A stretch of 64,000 nucleotides of DNA from Poriferisphaera corsica (GCF_007747445.1 NZ_CP036425.1:2712175-2776174), one strand, 5' to 3'; counted from the stretch's first letter, positions 10,615 through 18,788 are shown. The notes: generated by a model not told the origin, from the sequence alone. Numbers and translations are program-made.

Positions 10615-11389
10615 TGGCTTGATCAAGATTATCTTCTTTCACAAACCACCCTGACCGTGGGTTTCTGTAAATTCCGATTCGGTTCATCTTCTCTTCAAAC
10701 TCTTTTGGCTTGCGTTTTCTTATCCCGCACCCTCTTGTGATATGTCCCTGCGTTACATCTGGATAGTCCCGCACGTATTGCCGGATGATTTCAACATCAA
10801 TATCGTCAATCTTCTTAATCTCACGCTTCACCACTGACTTACTTTTATCTGTCGTGCCTTGTGGCCAGAGTTTTAGAAGCAAACAATACTCAGCATAGAT
10901 ATCTCTAAACTCTGGCTTGAAACGCATGGGTTGCTTAAGCCATTTCCATGTTCCTTGCTCTGTTAGCACCACATAGCCCCAACCGTCATCGCAGTTGTGA
11001 AAGTTGTAGACGTAATCGATAAGTTTTTGCGCATCAAACGCGGATTCGTGGGATACCCGAACCCTGAATGACCCCATCGCCCTTACCCCCAGTTTTCGTA
11101 TGGGTTTCATTAAATCATTTTTACCATCGGATAAGCTGTCTTTAATTTCAAATATGCAGCTATCGGTATGCCATACACTCTCATCGCGGCCTTCGTCTTG
11201 TGGAAACACGCCTTCTATATATGAAGTCCAGCAAGCAAATACATCAGGCTTCTCAGAGTGCTGCGCTGAGTTAAGAACTGCTCGTAATAATTGCGGATCT
11301 GTCGCTATCCGCGAGCAACCTAAATCACGAGCTAAAATTGCGGTTTGCTTGATAACCGAAGCGTGATTGTGTTTAAGTGGGAGAATCAT
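10535..11389 (-). CDS. Hypothetical phage protein, possible nuclease-fold N-terminus and winged-helix C-terminus
   Basis: 284 residues, no family recognised with confidence. The N-terminal half carries KPDVFACWTSYIEG, then WHTDSCIFEIKDSLSDG, a spacing of acidic residue, then E-x-K, that recalls PD-(D/E)xK nuclease-fold proteins such as MmcB-type repair proteins. This is inference only. The C-terminal part, IIRQYVRDYPDVTQGHITRGCGI, looks like a helix-turn-helix. Its 3' end overlaps the rusA start by 80 bases in another frame, an unusually long overlap for this operon. It sits between small hypothetical genes and rusA, compatible with a DNA-processing role. Confidence 0.55.
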   Translation of the reverse strand: MILPLKHNHASVIKQTAILARDLGCSRIATDPQLLRAVLNSAQHSEKPDVFACWTSYIEGVFPQDEGRDESVWHTDSCIFEIKDSLSDGKNDLMKPIRKLGVRAMGSFRVRVSHESAFDAQKLIDYVYNFHNCDDGWGYVVLTEQGTWKWLKQPMRFKPEFRDIYAEYCLLLKLWPQGTTDKSKSVVKREIKKIDDIDVEIIRQYVRDYPDVTQGHITRGCGIRKRKPKEFEEKMNRIGIYRNPRSGWFVKEDNLDQANVRDGIALSANNQSLLQTNPQGDDNR

Positions 11390-11498
11390 GTTTTACCTCG
11401 TTATATCTATGCGTCACCAAACTTTCACCTAACATTTATTGTATCAATACTGAGATTTTGTTTGGGGCGATGGGATGTTTACACACTACTCAGCGGCT
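11390..11498 (-). other. Short intergenic gap holding a vestigial start module
   Basis: This 109-base gap follows the 3' end of the next gene upstream. Where that gene ends, a ribosome-binding sequence GGAGG and an ATGAGTAAA start are present, identical in style to working start modules elsewhere in the operon, but the frame opened there stops after six codons (MSKAAE). It looks like the front of a lost gene. Confidence 0.45.
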
Positions 11499-11822
11499 TT
11501 ACTCATTGCCTTCCTCCTGATTGGCTGGCTGATTTTGTCGTTTTCGGTAAACCCGTTGAAATGCCGCACATCCCGCATTTGTCCAACCAATGGCATGGGT
11601 TAGCTCTTCTCTGTATAACGCTCCTTTTTTAATCAATGCCTCAATGGTTTCCGCAACACCAATACGCTCTGTCTGACTGGGCATCAGCGATCGAAACACG
11701 CATTGATTAGGGTTGTCGTACATGCGACACACATTTACTGCGGCATCCTGCTGTTCTGGTGTCAGGCTATTTTCGATTTCAGCAGCAAGCTTTAACATCT
11801 TTTGATATTGCTCATTGGTCAT
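11499..11822 (-). CDS. Hypothetical phage early protein
   Basis: 107 residues, Glu/Gln rich at both ends, with Cys in CRMYDNP and CVFRS. No family recognised. The start ATGACCAATGAG overlaps the end of the preceding gene and is preceded by GGGGAGG, so translation is probably coupled. The last codons encode NQEEGNE and include the sequence GGAGGAAGGCAATGAG, a start-type module described in the findings. Confidence 0.6.
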   Translation of the reverse strand: MTNEQYQKMLKLAAEIENSLTPEQQDAAVNVCRMYDNPNQCVFRSLMPSQTERIGVAETIEALIKKGALYREELTHAIGWTNAGCAAFQRVYRKRQNQPANQEEGNE

Positions 11823-12036
11823 CCACCAGCCTCCCCTCCGTCTCTAGATATGAAATAAGGTGCTTTTGTACAATTTGACGGCATGGTTTGATTATTGTCT
11901 GCCAGTCATTAACTGTTTCAGAGTCTCCAAATAATCCTGTTGGAATTTCTGCGCCACTTAGTTCAACGGAACATGTCTCCGCGAGCGATTCGTCGCTCAT
12001 TTCCCTGATCCCGCGCTTTGTGTATTGCTCACCCAT
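11812..12036 (-). CDS. Small hypothetical phage protein
   Basis: 74 residues, acidic, beginning MGEQYTKRG. It ends in LETEGRLVDDQ, and the preceding gene ends in LQAEGRLVDG. In both cases the codons for EGRLVD contain the ribosome-binding sequence GGGGAGG and the start codon of the following gene, so the shared tail is explained by a shared translation-start module rather than by protein homology. Overlaps its upstream neighbour by 8 bases and its downstream neighbour by 11. Function unknown. Confidence 0.55.
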   Translation of the reverse strand: MGEQYTKRGIREMSDESLAETCSVELSGAEIPTGLFGDSETVNDWQTIIKPCRQIVQKHLISYLETEGRLVDDQ

Positions 12037-12433
12037 CTACCAGCCTCCCCTCTGCCTGTAGGTGGGTGAGGAGGGCGAAACGTGTCATGTGCAAAGGCTG
12101 ATTGAAGCACGCCCAAATCGCGTAGACTCCACGTTCCTTTTTCGTACCTGACAAGCAAGCCGATTGAATGCGATCAGCAAACCCAGCCTTTGCCGCATAT
12201 CCGTATCTACCAACAAGACGGGCAACGACTATTGCCAAATGATCTTGGTTGCCTGTTGGGTTCCATACGGTCTTTCTGCTGTAACCTTTCTTCCATTCGA
12301 ACAAATAGGATTCGTGGTCGGGGCTTAGCCATATGCCGTTGTAGAGCGTCCAATCCATCAACTCAGCAGCCACCGTATTAAGTTCTTCCTCCCCCATCCC
12401 CTCTATCTCTTGTACTGTGTATTTGGCTTTCAT
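12029..12433 (-). CDS. Hypothetical phage early protein
   Basis: 134 residues. The N-terminus MKAKYTVQEIEGMGEEELN followed by AAELMDW and later HLAIVVARLV resembles the small phage proteins often annotated as DUF2591-like or 'ABA sandwich' proteins that are common in early operons; this is a weak pattern match. The start overlaps the stop of the small membrane gene upstream (ATGA). The tail LQAEGRLVDG covers the start module of the next gene. Function unknown. Confidence 0.6.
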   Translation of the reverse strand: MKAKYTVQEIEGMGEEELNTVAAELMDWTLYNGIWLSPDHESYLFEWKKGYSRKTVWNPTGNQDHLAIVVARLVGRYGYAAKAGFADRIQSACLSGTKKERGVYAIWACFNQPLHMTRFALLTHLQAEGRLVDG

Positions 12434-12600
12434 TGCCTGCTCCCTCTATGTGTTGCTAGTGACGCAGCGAGTACGCCAGCCGAAACGAATATTCCTATGT
12501 AGATTGCCGTGATCCAATCTCTTGAATCAGTCGATTCATATATCAATCGAGCGATGCAGTACGCAATGCAGTAGATCGTGATCCTTTTGATGTACTTCAT
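12430..12600 (-). CDS. Small single-span membrane protein
   Basis: A 56-residue open frame filling the gap between the XRE regulator and the 134-residue gene: it starts 7 bases after the regulator's stop and its stop overlaps the next start as ATGA. It has a basic N-terminus MKYIKRITIYC and one hydrophobic segment, WITAIYIGIFVSAGVLAASL, followed by a short basic tail. Tight packing in the operon supports it as real. No family recognised; a membrane anchor or holin-like role cannot be told from sequence. Confidence 0.55.
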   Translation of the reverse strand: MKYIKRITIYCIAYCIARLIYESTDSRDWITAIYIGIFVSAGVLAASLATHRGSRQ

Positions 12601-12607
12601 GTGGCGA

Positions 12608-12907
12608 TCATTCCTCTATCCCTGTAGATGGAGTGCCCCAATCAACATCAACGGAAACTTTTATTTTTGGTATATCAGGAAGCACTTCATGCAACTTCAT
12701 ATCCAAAGCGGAAGCAATCGCATATAAAGTGGCAAGTGGCGGGCGCTGGCGACCAGCTTCAATATTCGCAATCGTTACACGCGTCACCCCTACATGCCCT
12801 GCCAATGCATCTTGACTCATACCGGTTTTCTGACGTTTACCCGCAAGAGCATTGCCCACTTTTCTATAAAGCTCATCAGAGAATATTTTCATATCTAGTA
12901 ATTGCAT
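12608..12907 (-). CDS. XRE-family helix-turn-helix regulator
   Basis: 99 residues with a classic Cro/CI-type helix-turn-helix: KRQKTGMSQDALAGHVGVT followed by RVTIANIEAGRQRPPLATL, the standard XRE signature. The C-terminus after VLPDIPKIKV is short, with no dimer or protease-sensitive domain. I chose the ATG one base after the upstream stop (TGA-G-ATG, with GGGAGTGAG in front) instead of a longer frame that begins 96 bases further upstream inside the preceding gene. It lies mid-operon rather than in the lysogeny control region, so it may tune early expression or be the antitoxin-like half of a lost pair. Confidence 0.8.
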   Translation of the reverse strand: MQLLDMKIFSDELYRKVGNALAGKRQKTGMSQDALAGHVGVTRVTIANIEAGRQRPPLATLYAIASALDMKLHEVLPDIPKIKVSVDVDWGTPSTGIEE

Positions 12908-12908
12908 C

Positions 12909-13355
12909 TCACTCCCCCCTCTCTTTGATAGCCAGGGCGAGGAGTACATCAGCCAATGCGCGGGCTTTGGTGGCGGTGGGGGCTGAAAATGTAGCAGCTT
13001 CACATATAATCATGTCCCTTGGCTTCATTTCTAACATCTCGAATATGGCTTGCTTGTATCCAAGCCACAAGCTGAATCTGCCTGCTGGCCAAAACTCATT
13101 AATTGAGAACACCTTCCTCTCCACCGCAAGCAGTGCGTTAGCGTCGGTGAGGGGGTCGCTACTGCGCCGGTGATATTCGATTCGATCCTCCCAAAACGAA
13201 TCCACATCACCTGACGAACATCCGCAGTCCTTACCATCAGGCGTGATCAAGATTGACCCTATACCGTTTGGCCCGGCCTCCACTCGCCATCCAAGCGCCT
13301 GAATAAGAGTCTTCCTCACCTCGTCGTCTGCCATTGTGTTGGATTTATCCGACAT
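12909..13355 (-). CDS. Hypothetical phage early protein (possible ABA-sandwich fold)
   Basis: 148 residues. The central SDPLTDANALLAVERKVF and the Trp-rich neighbouring segments are typical of small phage proteins that carry the 'phage ABA sandwich' domain; the match is by eye only. It has a strong ribosome-binding site, GGAGGTCAGT, directly before its ATG and overlaps the end of the gene upstream by 11 bases. Function unknown. Confidence 0.6.
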   Translation of the reverse strand: MSDKSNTMADDEVRKTLIQALGWRVEAGPNGIGSILITPDGKDCGCSSGDVDSFWEDRIEYHRRSSDPLTDANALLAVERKVFSINEFWPAGRFSLWLGYKQAIFEMLEMKPRDMIICEAATFSAPTATKARALADVLLALAIKERGE

Positions 13356-14049
13356 ACTGACCTCCTATCTGGGTCGTATCTTTCGCACGTTTATCTACTG
13401 GCATGACAAGTGCTTTTATATTGACAAGATAATTGTGGTATTCATGCGGGCTAAAGCATGAGCACGTATTAACTGTTGCGGTCAATAACACAGCGTCCGC
13501 ATCACCTCGCAGCGCCATGTCTACGTGCTGATCAATCTCGTCCATTGCTGTAATCTGTCGGCACATGCAGATTGCATTTAATACCTTACTGACAAGCACC
13601 GCCCCAAAACGTACTGACTCCGAGAAGTTGGCCGTTTTCTCATGAACACATCTAATCTCAAGTACCTGTTCAACAGGCGGGAACATCATCTCGCAACATG
13701 TTGAATTGAAGTGAATCTCTGCGAAATCAGTTTTAAAGAAATAACGGTTTTGGCCAGTTGCAACCAGTGATATGCTCACCCCCTCAATATCATCTACTGG
13801 CAGCATATCAATGACTGCAGGCGGTATCACACAGTCAAAATCATCACCAACGCTTTCCGGATCTTCATAATCAGCAATCAGGCAATGCGCACTGTCGGTG
13901 ATTTCCATTCGAATCTGTTGCCCGTTTTTTATTACATGAACACCGCTGTTCATGTATTTCGTGTCCTCAGCCGCGGCTATCTCCTTTAATGGTTTGATAA
14001 TTGTTAGAATTTCGCACTGTGTATTAGCTGTCGTCTGTTTAGTTGTCAT
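13345..14049 (-). CDS. Possible DNA sliding-clamp-like (beta-clamp) protein
   Basis: 234 residues made of two parts of similar size and all-beta character. The first half has the rhythm of a clamp domain, VISLVATGQNRYFFKTD-like strands and DDFDCVIPPAVIDMLP. The second ends in LVNIKALVMPVDK, recalling the conserved C-terminal 'ImPm' segment of bacterial DnaN. Known DnaN has three domains (about 370 residues), so this would be a two-domain phage version. The resemblance is weak and structural prediction would be needed to confirm it. Position in an operon with DnaB and SSB makes a replication role reasonable. Confidence 0.4.
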   Translation of the reverse strand: MTTKQTTANTQCEILTIIKPLKEIAAAEDTKYMNSGVHVIKNGQQIRMEITDSAHCLIADYEDPESVGDDFDCVIPPAVIDMLPVDDIEGVSISLVATGQNRYFFKTDFAEIHFNSTCCEMMFPPVEQVLEIRCVHEKTANFSESVRFGAVLVSKVLNAICMCRQITAMDEIDQHVDMALRGDADAVLLTATVNTCSCFSPHEYHNYLVNIKALVMPVDKRAKDTTQIGGQYVG

Positions 14050-14059
14050 CTATTGCCTC

Positions 14060-14485
14060 TTATTTTGCGTCAAAACGCTTTATGATTGCTTCTTTTGCTG
14101 CTTCACGTGTCGAATAACACCTACCAATTAAAACACGTTGCCCTTCGTACACACGCTCATCCTCACTGTTGTCGATGTGGTCCTCGTCCTTCCCAAAGTT
14201 CCGATCGCGTGTGCAATACCAGCAGTCATCAACAATGTACCTGCGGCCGGTGACAGAGCCATATACCGCGTTCGTTGGAGCAACCACGACACCGTCCGCC
14301 GTTTTTGGCAACTTCTCGACAAGTTCCTCCAGTTCATGAATATGCTTTAACAGTGCGTCATGCCTCTCTTTAGTCATCGAAATCATAATGACCGTTTGAT
14401 CGTCACCGGATGCGGGGTCTAACCCAGCCATTGCCTTGGCTTCCGCAATGTCATCTGCTAACAATTCGTTCTCTGATTTACTCAT
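14060..14485 (-). CDS. Hypothetical phage early protein
   Basis: 141 residues, acidic. Residues about 35-60 (RHDALLKHIHELEELVEKLP) form a likely coiled coil, and the rest contains DDCWYCTRDRNFG, which could hold a metal only if a partner supplied more ligands. I chose the ATGAGTAAA start (MSKSENELL) because GGGAGGCGTG precedes it and it overlaps the stop of the ASCH gene by 8 bases. No family recognised. Confidence 0.6.
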   Translation of the reverse strand: MSKSENELLADDIAEAKAMAGLDPASGDDQTVIMISMTKERHDALLKHIHELEELVEKLPKTADGVVVAPTNAVYGSVTGRRYIVDDCWYCTRDRNFGKDEDHIDNSEDERVYEGQRVLIGRCYSTREAAKEAIIKRFDAK

Positions 14486-15188
14486 CACGCCTCCCTTCTG
14501 TTGATATGACCTTGAATGTGATCGCCCAAACACAAGGGTCAACATCTATTCCCAAACCTTGCTTGGCATATATTGAATCCCATGTTTTCAAAAACCACTT
14601 TCTTGCTTCATCCATTGCCTCATAATGGCATTCGGATTCAAGCATTGGACAGCCTTCCTGTACCGCATCTACGGCCTTGATCTCCGACACCAGTTCTGCC
14701 TGCACATCTGTGATCTCCAAGATGATGCGTGCATGCTGTTTGAAACACCCATTGCTCACACACTTACCAACTACAGGCTTTTCTTTCGCATGGGATGGCC
14801 ACGTCGTCGTGTATTTCTTACCGTCGGCTGGATACTCAAGATCCACCTCTGTAGCTTTACACATGCTCATCCTGCCGCCGTAGACCTTCTCCTCCACACG
14901 CAGAACCCGCGTCGTCTCCCGCACCCACAGCCGATCGCCAACCTCACCGTATGGGCAATGGATGCGCAGTTCATCACCGTTAAATGTGGTTCCGCCCTGT
15001 TCGTGCATTTGCAACACAATTTGGTTGCCCAGTGCATCTTCAATTGGAGTGTAGCCACATGATTCCGGGTGTGGCTTGCGTGCCTTAATCGGCCTGCGCG
15101 TCTGCGTCTTCTGCCCGTTAAGAACCGCCCGCACCATCTCAGCGTTCATCAGTATCGGCCGCTCTCTTATCTCAGTTGCTACGCTCAT
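14478..15188 (-). CDS. ASCH-domain phage protein
   Basis: 236 residues of a widespread phage family with an ASCH (PUA-like) RNA-binding fold. The recognisable signature is RPILMNAEMVRAVLNGQKTQ followed by TRRPIK, then GDRLWVRETTRV, then ILEITDVQAELVSEIKAVDA. ASCH proteins are thought to bind RNA and affect translation or act as coactivators, but the phage version has no proven role. It lies in the middle of the early operon between the J-domain gene and a small hypothetical gene. Confidence 0.85.
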   Translation of the reverse strand: MSVATEIRERPILMNAEMVRAVLNGQKTQTRRPIKARKPHPESCGYTPIEDALGNQIVLQMHEQGGTTFNGDELRIHCPYGEVGDRLWVRETTRVLRVEEKVYGGRMSMCKATEVDLEYPADGKKYTTTWPSHAKEKPVVGKCVSNGCFKQHARIILEITDVQAELVSEIKAVDAVQEGCPMLESECHYEAMDEARKWFLKTWDSIYAKQGLGIDVDPCVWAITFKVISTEGRRDE

Positions 15189-15211
15189 GATTGCTCGCTT
15201 TCTTCACAGCC

Positions 15212-15844
15212 TTAGATGCCATGATGTTCATCAAGTATTGATTTCGCGTTTTGCAGACGCGCAAACTCATCAGCACATCCGCCTACGTCTGGGTGTACCT
15301 TCTTGGCAACTTCTCGATATGCCTTGCGGTACTCATCTGCGTCGTTAATGACCGAATTCCTGTCGCTGCTGCTAACCAGATTGGCCGCTTGTTCGAGGGT
15401 CATAGGCAACTCAATGGGCGATGGGAGTGCTGCCCAACCTCTGTACTGCTGATGCTGTCTTACAGCGCCGTACCGCTCCATAGCACGCTGTGCGCTGAGC
15501 GTTTTGACAATGCCGCGTAGGTTGTCTCTCCAATCGTTATAGGTGTCGCAGGGGTATTGAAGCGGCCCAGCAGCAGGATGGACAAAACTCAGACGTACTC
15601 TCTCACCGTTTATTCTTGCTGTTGAACGTAGCAACCCATCGTTACGGATTTGATTCTCTGTAACATCGGCTTCAATAATCGCGTCACGAACACCGATCAT
15701 TGCCAACTCGCTCCTTAATTCAGACAAGGTTGCCGAGTACTTGGATCTGAATCGGCAATTATCAAATTCACTTTTCCCATCACTTGGCCACATTCCTGAC
15801 AGTGGCCTAAAAGTAAATTGAACATCATTCGGACGAACTCTCAT
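15212..15844 (-). CDS. J-domain (DnaJ-type) phage protein
   Basis: 210 residues ending in a J domain. The diagnostic HPD is at residues 184-186, in REVAKKVHPDVGGCADEFA, preceded by DEYRKAYRE helix II. J domains stimulate the ATPase of Hsp70 (DnaK), so this protein probably recruits host DnaK to remodel a complex, as phage and host DnaJ do at replication origins. The first 130 residues are unrecognised and may choose the target. The start ATG overlaps the stop of the upstream gene (TGATG). Confidence 0.8.
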   Translation of the reverse strand: MRVRPNDVQFTFRPLSGMWPSDGKSEFDNCRFRSKYSATLSELRSELAMIGVRDAIIEADVTENQIRNDGLLRSTARINGERVRLSFVHPAAGPLQYPCDTYNDWRDNLRGIVKTLSAQRAMERYGAVRQHQQYRGWAALPSPIELPMTLEQAANLVSSSDRNSVINDADEYRKAYREVAKKVHPDVGGCADEFARLQNAKSILDEHHGI

Positions 15845-16065
15845 CACTCACTCGCTTTCTTTGCGTTCCTACGAAGCAACAACACACGATTTAGGCTGAA
15901 GAAGATGTGCAGGCGACTATCGTGATGTTCGCCATCCTTAACCCCGCCATGCTCTTCACATGCCAATGTGAGACAATCAAGCGCCTCTTCAAACTCGCCG
16001 TTATCTGCGTGTCTCTCGGCGTCGCATGTCTGTTTCCAAACATTCATGTATGACCTACTGCTCAT
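15844..16065 (-). CDS. Small hypothetical phage protein
   Basis: 73 residues, His/Glu rich: WKQTCDAERHADNGEFEEAL followed by a second helix-rich half. The pattern of two amphipathic helices suggests a single tetratricopeptide-like hairpin, but it is too short to be sure. Starts 17 bases after the methyltransferase stop and is coupled to the J-domain gene by a TGATG overlap. Confidence 0.5.
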   Translation of the reverse strand: MSSRSYMNVWKQTCDAERHADNGEFEEALDCLTLACEEHGGVKDGEHHDSRLHIFFSLNRVLLLRRNAKKASE

Positions 16066-16081
16066 CACTCACCGTCCTTTG

Positions 16082-17590
16082 TTATGCAGTTGCCAATAGT
16101 TCTGATTCAACTTCTGATTCAACACAATTTGCTCTCACCAACACCTCGGCCATCACGGGACAAACCGAGTTACCGCACATGCGCACCTGTGCCGATTTCG
16201 TCAACACCGATTCGCCATGCGACCCGTCGCCGATGATGTAGCTGTCAGGGAAACCTTGAGCCCTGTACAGCTCACGCGGGGTCAACATACGCATCGAAAT
16301 ATCCGTGATGTGGTATGGCTCACCGTTCACGAACACCATGCCGAATCGCTCATGTGTTGGGATCGTGTGCAGCGGTTCGTTGAAGCTTTGCCCGTGTTTA
16401 TCGTTGCCGTAATACTTCAGGAGAAACGCACGCACCTCGCCGATGTGCTGTCCGCCGGATGTGACGGTTTTCACCGGTTCACTCATACTTCCGGCCTTGC
16501 CTTGATCTGTACCGTAGAAGTGTGTGAGCTGCGACGTCACAAGCATGTTTTGTGTGCCGCGTGACGTGATGGTGGGGAACGGTTTATCTGCCCGCACTCC
16601 AACCACACCGCCGAAGTGCTTAGCTATGAATGCCGCGACTAAGGCGTGCTTGCATGTTCCTACGATCGTGCCAAGTGGCTTGTTAAGATCCAACGCTCGC
16701 GGCGCCTGTCCCTTACGTTCGCCGTATCCGCTCTGAACCATGGTGTAAGCGGCATCGTCAACAATGAATGGCTCAGGATCTTTGAATATGTGGCGATCAA
16801 TTCCCGCTGCAATCCTCGCGTGCGTCTTCTCGGCGAGCGGCCGCTTTGGTCTGTGTAATCCGTGATACTTCGCCCACGCGTTGGCTTCATCTTGATCAGC
16901 GAAGATTGAGCAGATCGGTTGTGTGAAGTCGATAATATCGGCGGCTGTGCGGTATGGGATCAGGCCCGGCCCATGCGTCGGCTCTGGCCAAACGATCGGC
17001 TTGCCGTCGCGTCGAGCGATCATGAAAAATCGTTTGCGTATTGTCGGGGCTCCGAAGTCGCACGCCTTTAGCACACGCCACTCAACTTCATAACCTCGAT
17101 CGCGGATCTTCTCGATGAATTTGTTGAAGATGTGGCCCTTACGTTTTGTGCATGGCTTGCCGGTTTTGTCGAGTGGCCCCCATCCCTCAAACTCTTCGAC
17201 GTTCTCTAAGAACACCACGTCGGGCTCCACGTGTGTCATCCACCGCAGCACGACCCACGCCAGCCCGCGTACTCGAGGACTGACAGGCTTTCCACCCTTG
17301 GCTTTGCTGAAGTGTTTGCAGTCTGGCGAGAACCACGCAAGGCCAACATCACGACCTTTCGCGACATCGCGGGGATCGACACCCCAAATGTCCTCACAAA
17401 AATGCGTTGTACCTGGGTGATTCCATTCATGCATTTTCACGGCTTCATCGTCGTGATTGATGCTGTAATCAACCGGACGGCCTAAAGCCGCTTCGATACC
17501 TGTTGACGCTCCGCCACCACCTGCGAATGAATCAATCACAAGCCCATCGAACAGGTCATCTCTGAATGTTGCTCCTGCCCTTGCGGTCAT
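16082..17590 (-). CDS. C5-type DNA cytosine methyltransferase (orphan)
   Basis: 502 residues. Adds a methyl group to carbon 5 of cytosine in DNA. Motif I is VIDSFAGGGGASTG near residue 13-28; the catalytic cysteine lies in SPDCKHFS near residue 89, where the usual Pro-Cys is Asp-Cys; motif VI is FLENVEEF near 128; motifs IX-X appear in the C-terminal third (GNSVCPVMAEVL). I chose the ATG overlapping the upstream stop (ATGA, with GAGGGAGAGG before it). No endonuclease gene is adjacent, so it probably protects phage DNA from host restriction or marks it, rather than forming a restriction pair. Confidence 0.9.
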   Translation of the reverse strand: MTARAGATFRDDLFDGLVIDSFAGGGGASTGIEAALGRPVDYSINHDDEAVKMHEWNHPGTTHFCEDIWGVDPRDVAKGRDVGLAWFSPDCKHFSKAKGGKPVSPRVRGLAWVVLRWMTHVEPDVVFLENVEEFEGWGPLDKTGKPCTKRKGHIFNKFIEKIRDRGYEVEWRVLKACDFGAPTIRKRFFMIARRDGKPIVWPEPTHGPGLIPYRTAADIIDFTQPICSIFADQDEANAWAKYHGLHRPKRPLAEKTHARIAAGIDRHIFKDPEPFIVDDAAYTMVQSGYGERKGQAPRALDLNKPLGTIVGTCKHALVAAFIAKHFGGVVGVRADKPFPTITSRGTQNMLVTSQLTHFYGTDQGKAGSMSEPVKTVTSGGQHIGEVRAFLLKYYGNDKHGQSFNEPLHTIPTHERFGMVFVNGEPYHITDISMRMLTPRELYRAQGFPDSYIIGDGSHGESVLTKSAQVRMCGNSVCPVMAEVLVRANCVESEVESELLATA

Positions 17591-18096
17591 CCCTCTCCCT
17601 CCTCTGATGGGTGGGAGGAGGTTTCCCACGACACAGGCATAAAGATTAGATCAGATCGAATTGCTTCTTTTACAAATACACGAACACCCTTGCCTAAATC
17701 TCTGAGCAAACCGTAAACCTTCCAATCACATCCATCGCAACTACACTCATAAGCATCTCTAGATACACCACTACATGCCGGACACCGAAAACCCTGTTTT
17801 TTATCAATGGCATTTAATAGATCACTCCATGTATCGAAAACCTTAATCGTTCCATCAAGCAAAGGCTGCTTGGCGTCTTGGTAGTAATTTACACACCAAT
17901 AATTGCGATCCTTTTCCCATGCATCCAAGATTTCACTTGCGGGGATGCCTGTACGCTCTGCATAATGCTTCGCTCTCTCAACCGCCCAATCAAGTGTCTT
18001 ATCAAATCCTCTGCTCGGGTCGTCGTCATACGATTTTTTAACGGCCGCCGCCAACTGTTTGTAGCCTTTGCATTGTTTAATATCACTCTCGCCCAT
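17587..18096 (-). CDS. Hypothetical phage protein with a four-cysteine zinc site
   Basis: 169 residues. The middle has CPACSG and, 12 residues on, CSCDGCDWK, a probable zinc ribbon. The rest is mixed helix, with no family recognised. The ATG follows the upstream stop as TGA-G-ATG with GGAGGTGG in front. The first residues MGESDIKQ resemble those of the upstream gene (MGESVKQ) although the rest of the two proteins is unrelated; see the finding on repeated start modules. Confidence 0.6.
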   Translation of the reverse strand: MGESDIKQCKGYKQLAAAVKKSYDDDPSRGFDKTLDWAVERAKHYAERTGIPASEILDAWEKDRNYWCVNYYQDAKQPLLDGTIKVFDTWSDLLNAIDKKQGFRCPACSGVSRDAYECSCDGCDWKVYGLLRDLGKGVRVFVKEAIRSDLIFMPVSWETSSHPSEEGEG

Positions 18097-18097
18097 C

Positions 18098-18787
18098 TCA
18101 CCCACCTCCTGATTGGCTAGTTTTTGCTTCATCGATATGCTTTTGCAACGCTTCCTCAAACCCCTCAACTGTCGCTGCCATAGAGGCCACTGTCTTAAAC
18201 ATTAATTCACGCAATGTGCCCTCGGTAAAAATAGCGCCATACGCTAACGCAACACCGAATCTAAAATCGCCATCCTCGGGTTCACTTGCAAAACGTGATG
18301 CGGTTTTTAATCCTGCAGCAATAAGTACACATGTATCTTCAAGATTTAGATGCTTGGCTTTATCCATCATCTCGAGATACATTTCCTCACCTTCACTCTC
18401 ACTCATCTCATCACCTCCCTCATGGGTGGATACTGGAGTAGCGTTCAACCTGTCCAACTCTGCAGCTAGTAACGCTCCGGCTTCAACTATCAGATGCTCA
18501 CGCTCTTTTGTGGATGCTTCCCAACTGTATTTGCTTCCAGATTGATTAATGTGTTTAGGTACACTAAAACCGAATTCGTTGATGATCTCGTTTACTGGAA
18601 TCATTCGGTTACCCCGTTTCACGTAGATGGGGTAGACCTGTAAACGAGCGATTGCCGCTAAAATTAGTTGGCAGTAAGTGCAATTAACCCGCTTGTCATG
18701 CTCAACCACCCACCCTTTCTTGATCTGCCGATCACGTTCCGCTGCTATTAACTCAACACCACTTAATTGTTTTACACTCTCACCCAT
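18098..18787 (-). CDS. Hypothetical phage protein, apparent fusion of two small genes
   Basis: 229 residues. The N-terminal half begins GVELIAAERDRQIKKGW, a motif of a common phage protein family, and continues to about residue 125. There the sequence STHEGGDEMSESEGEE follows, whose DNA is almost the same as the start module used at the beginnings of neighbouring genes, but without the stop codon. The second half (KHLNLEDTCVLIAAGLKTAS and onward) is helical and unrecognised. An internal start at the embedded ATG could give a separate short product. Function unknown. Confidence 0.6.
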   Translation of the reverse strand: MGESVKQLSGVELIAAERDRQIKKGWVVEHDKRVNCTYCQLILAAIARLQVYPIYVKRGNRMIPVNEIINEFGFSVPKHINQSGSKYSWEASTKEREHLIVEAGALLAAELDRLNATPVSTHEGGDEMSESEGEEMYLEMMDKAKHLNLEDTCVLIAAGLKTASRFASEPEDGDFRFGVALAYGAIFTEGTLRELMFKTVASMAATVEGFEEALQKHIDEAKTSQSGGG

Positions 18788-18788
18788 C

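Noticed and set aside
12628-13173. A + strand 181-codon frame across the XRE regulator and its neighbour
   Set aside because: The opposite strand carries a clear helix-turn-helix protein and a tightly packed operon.
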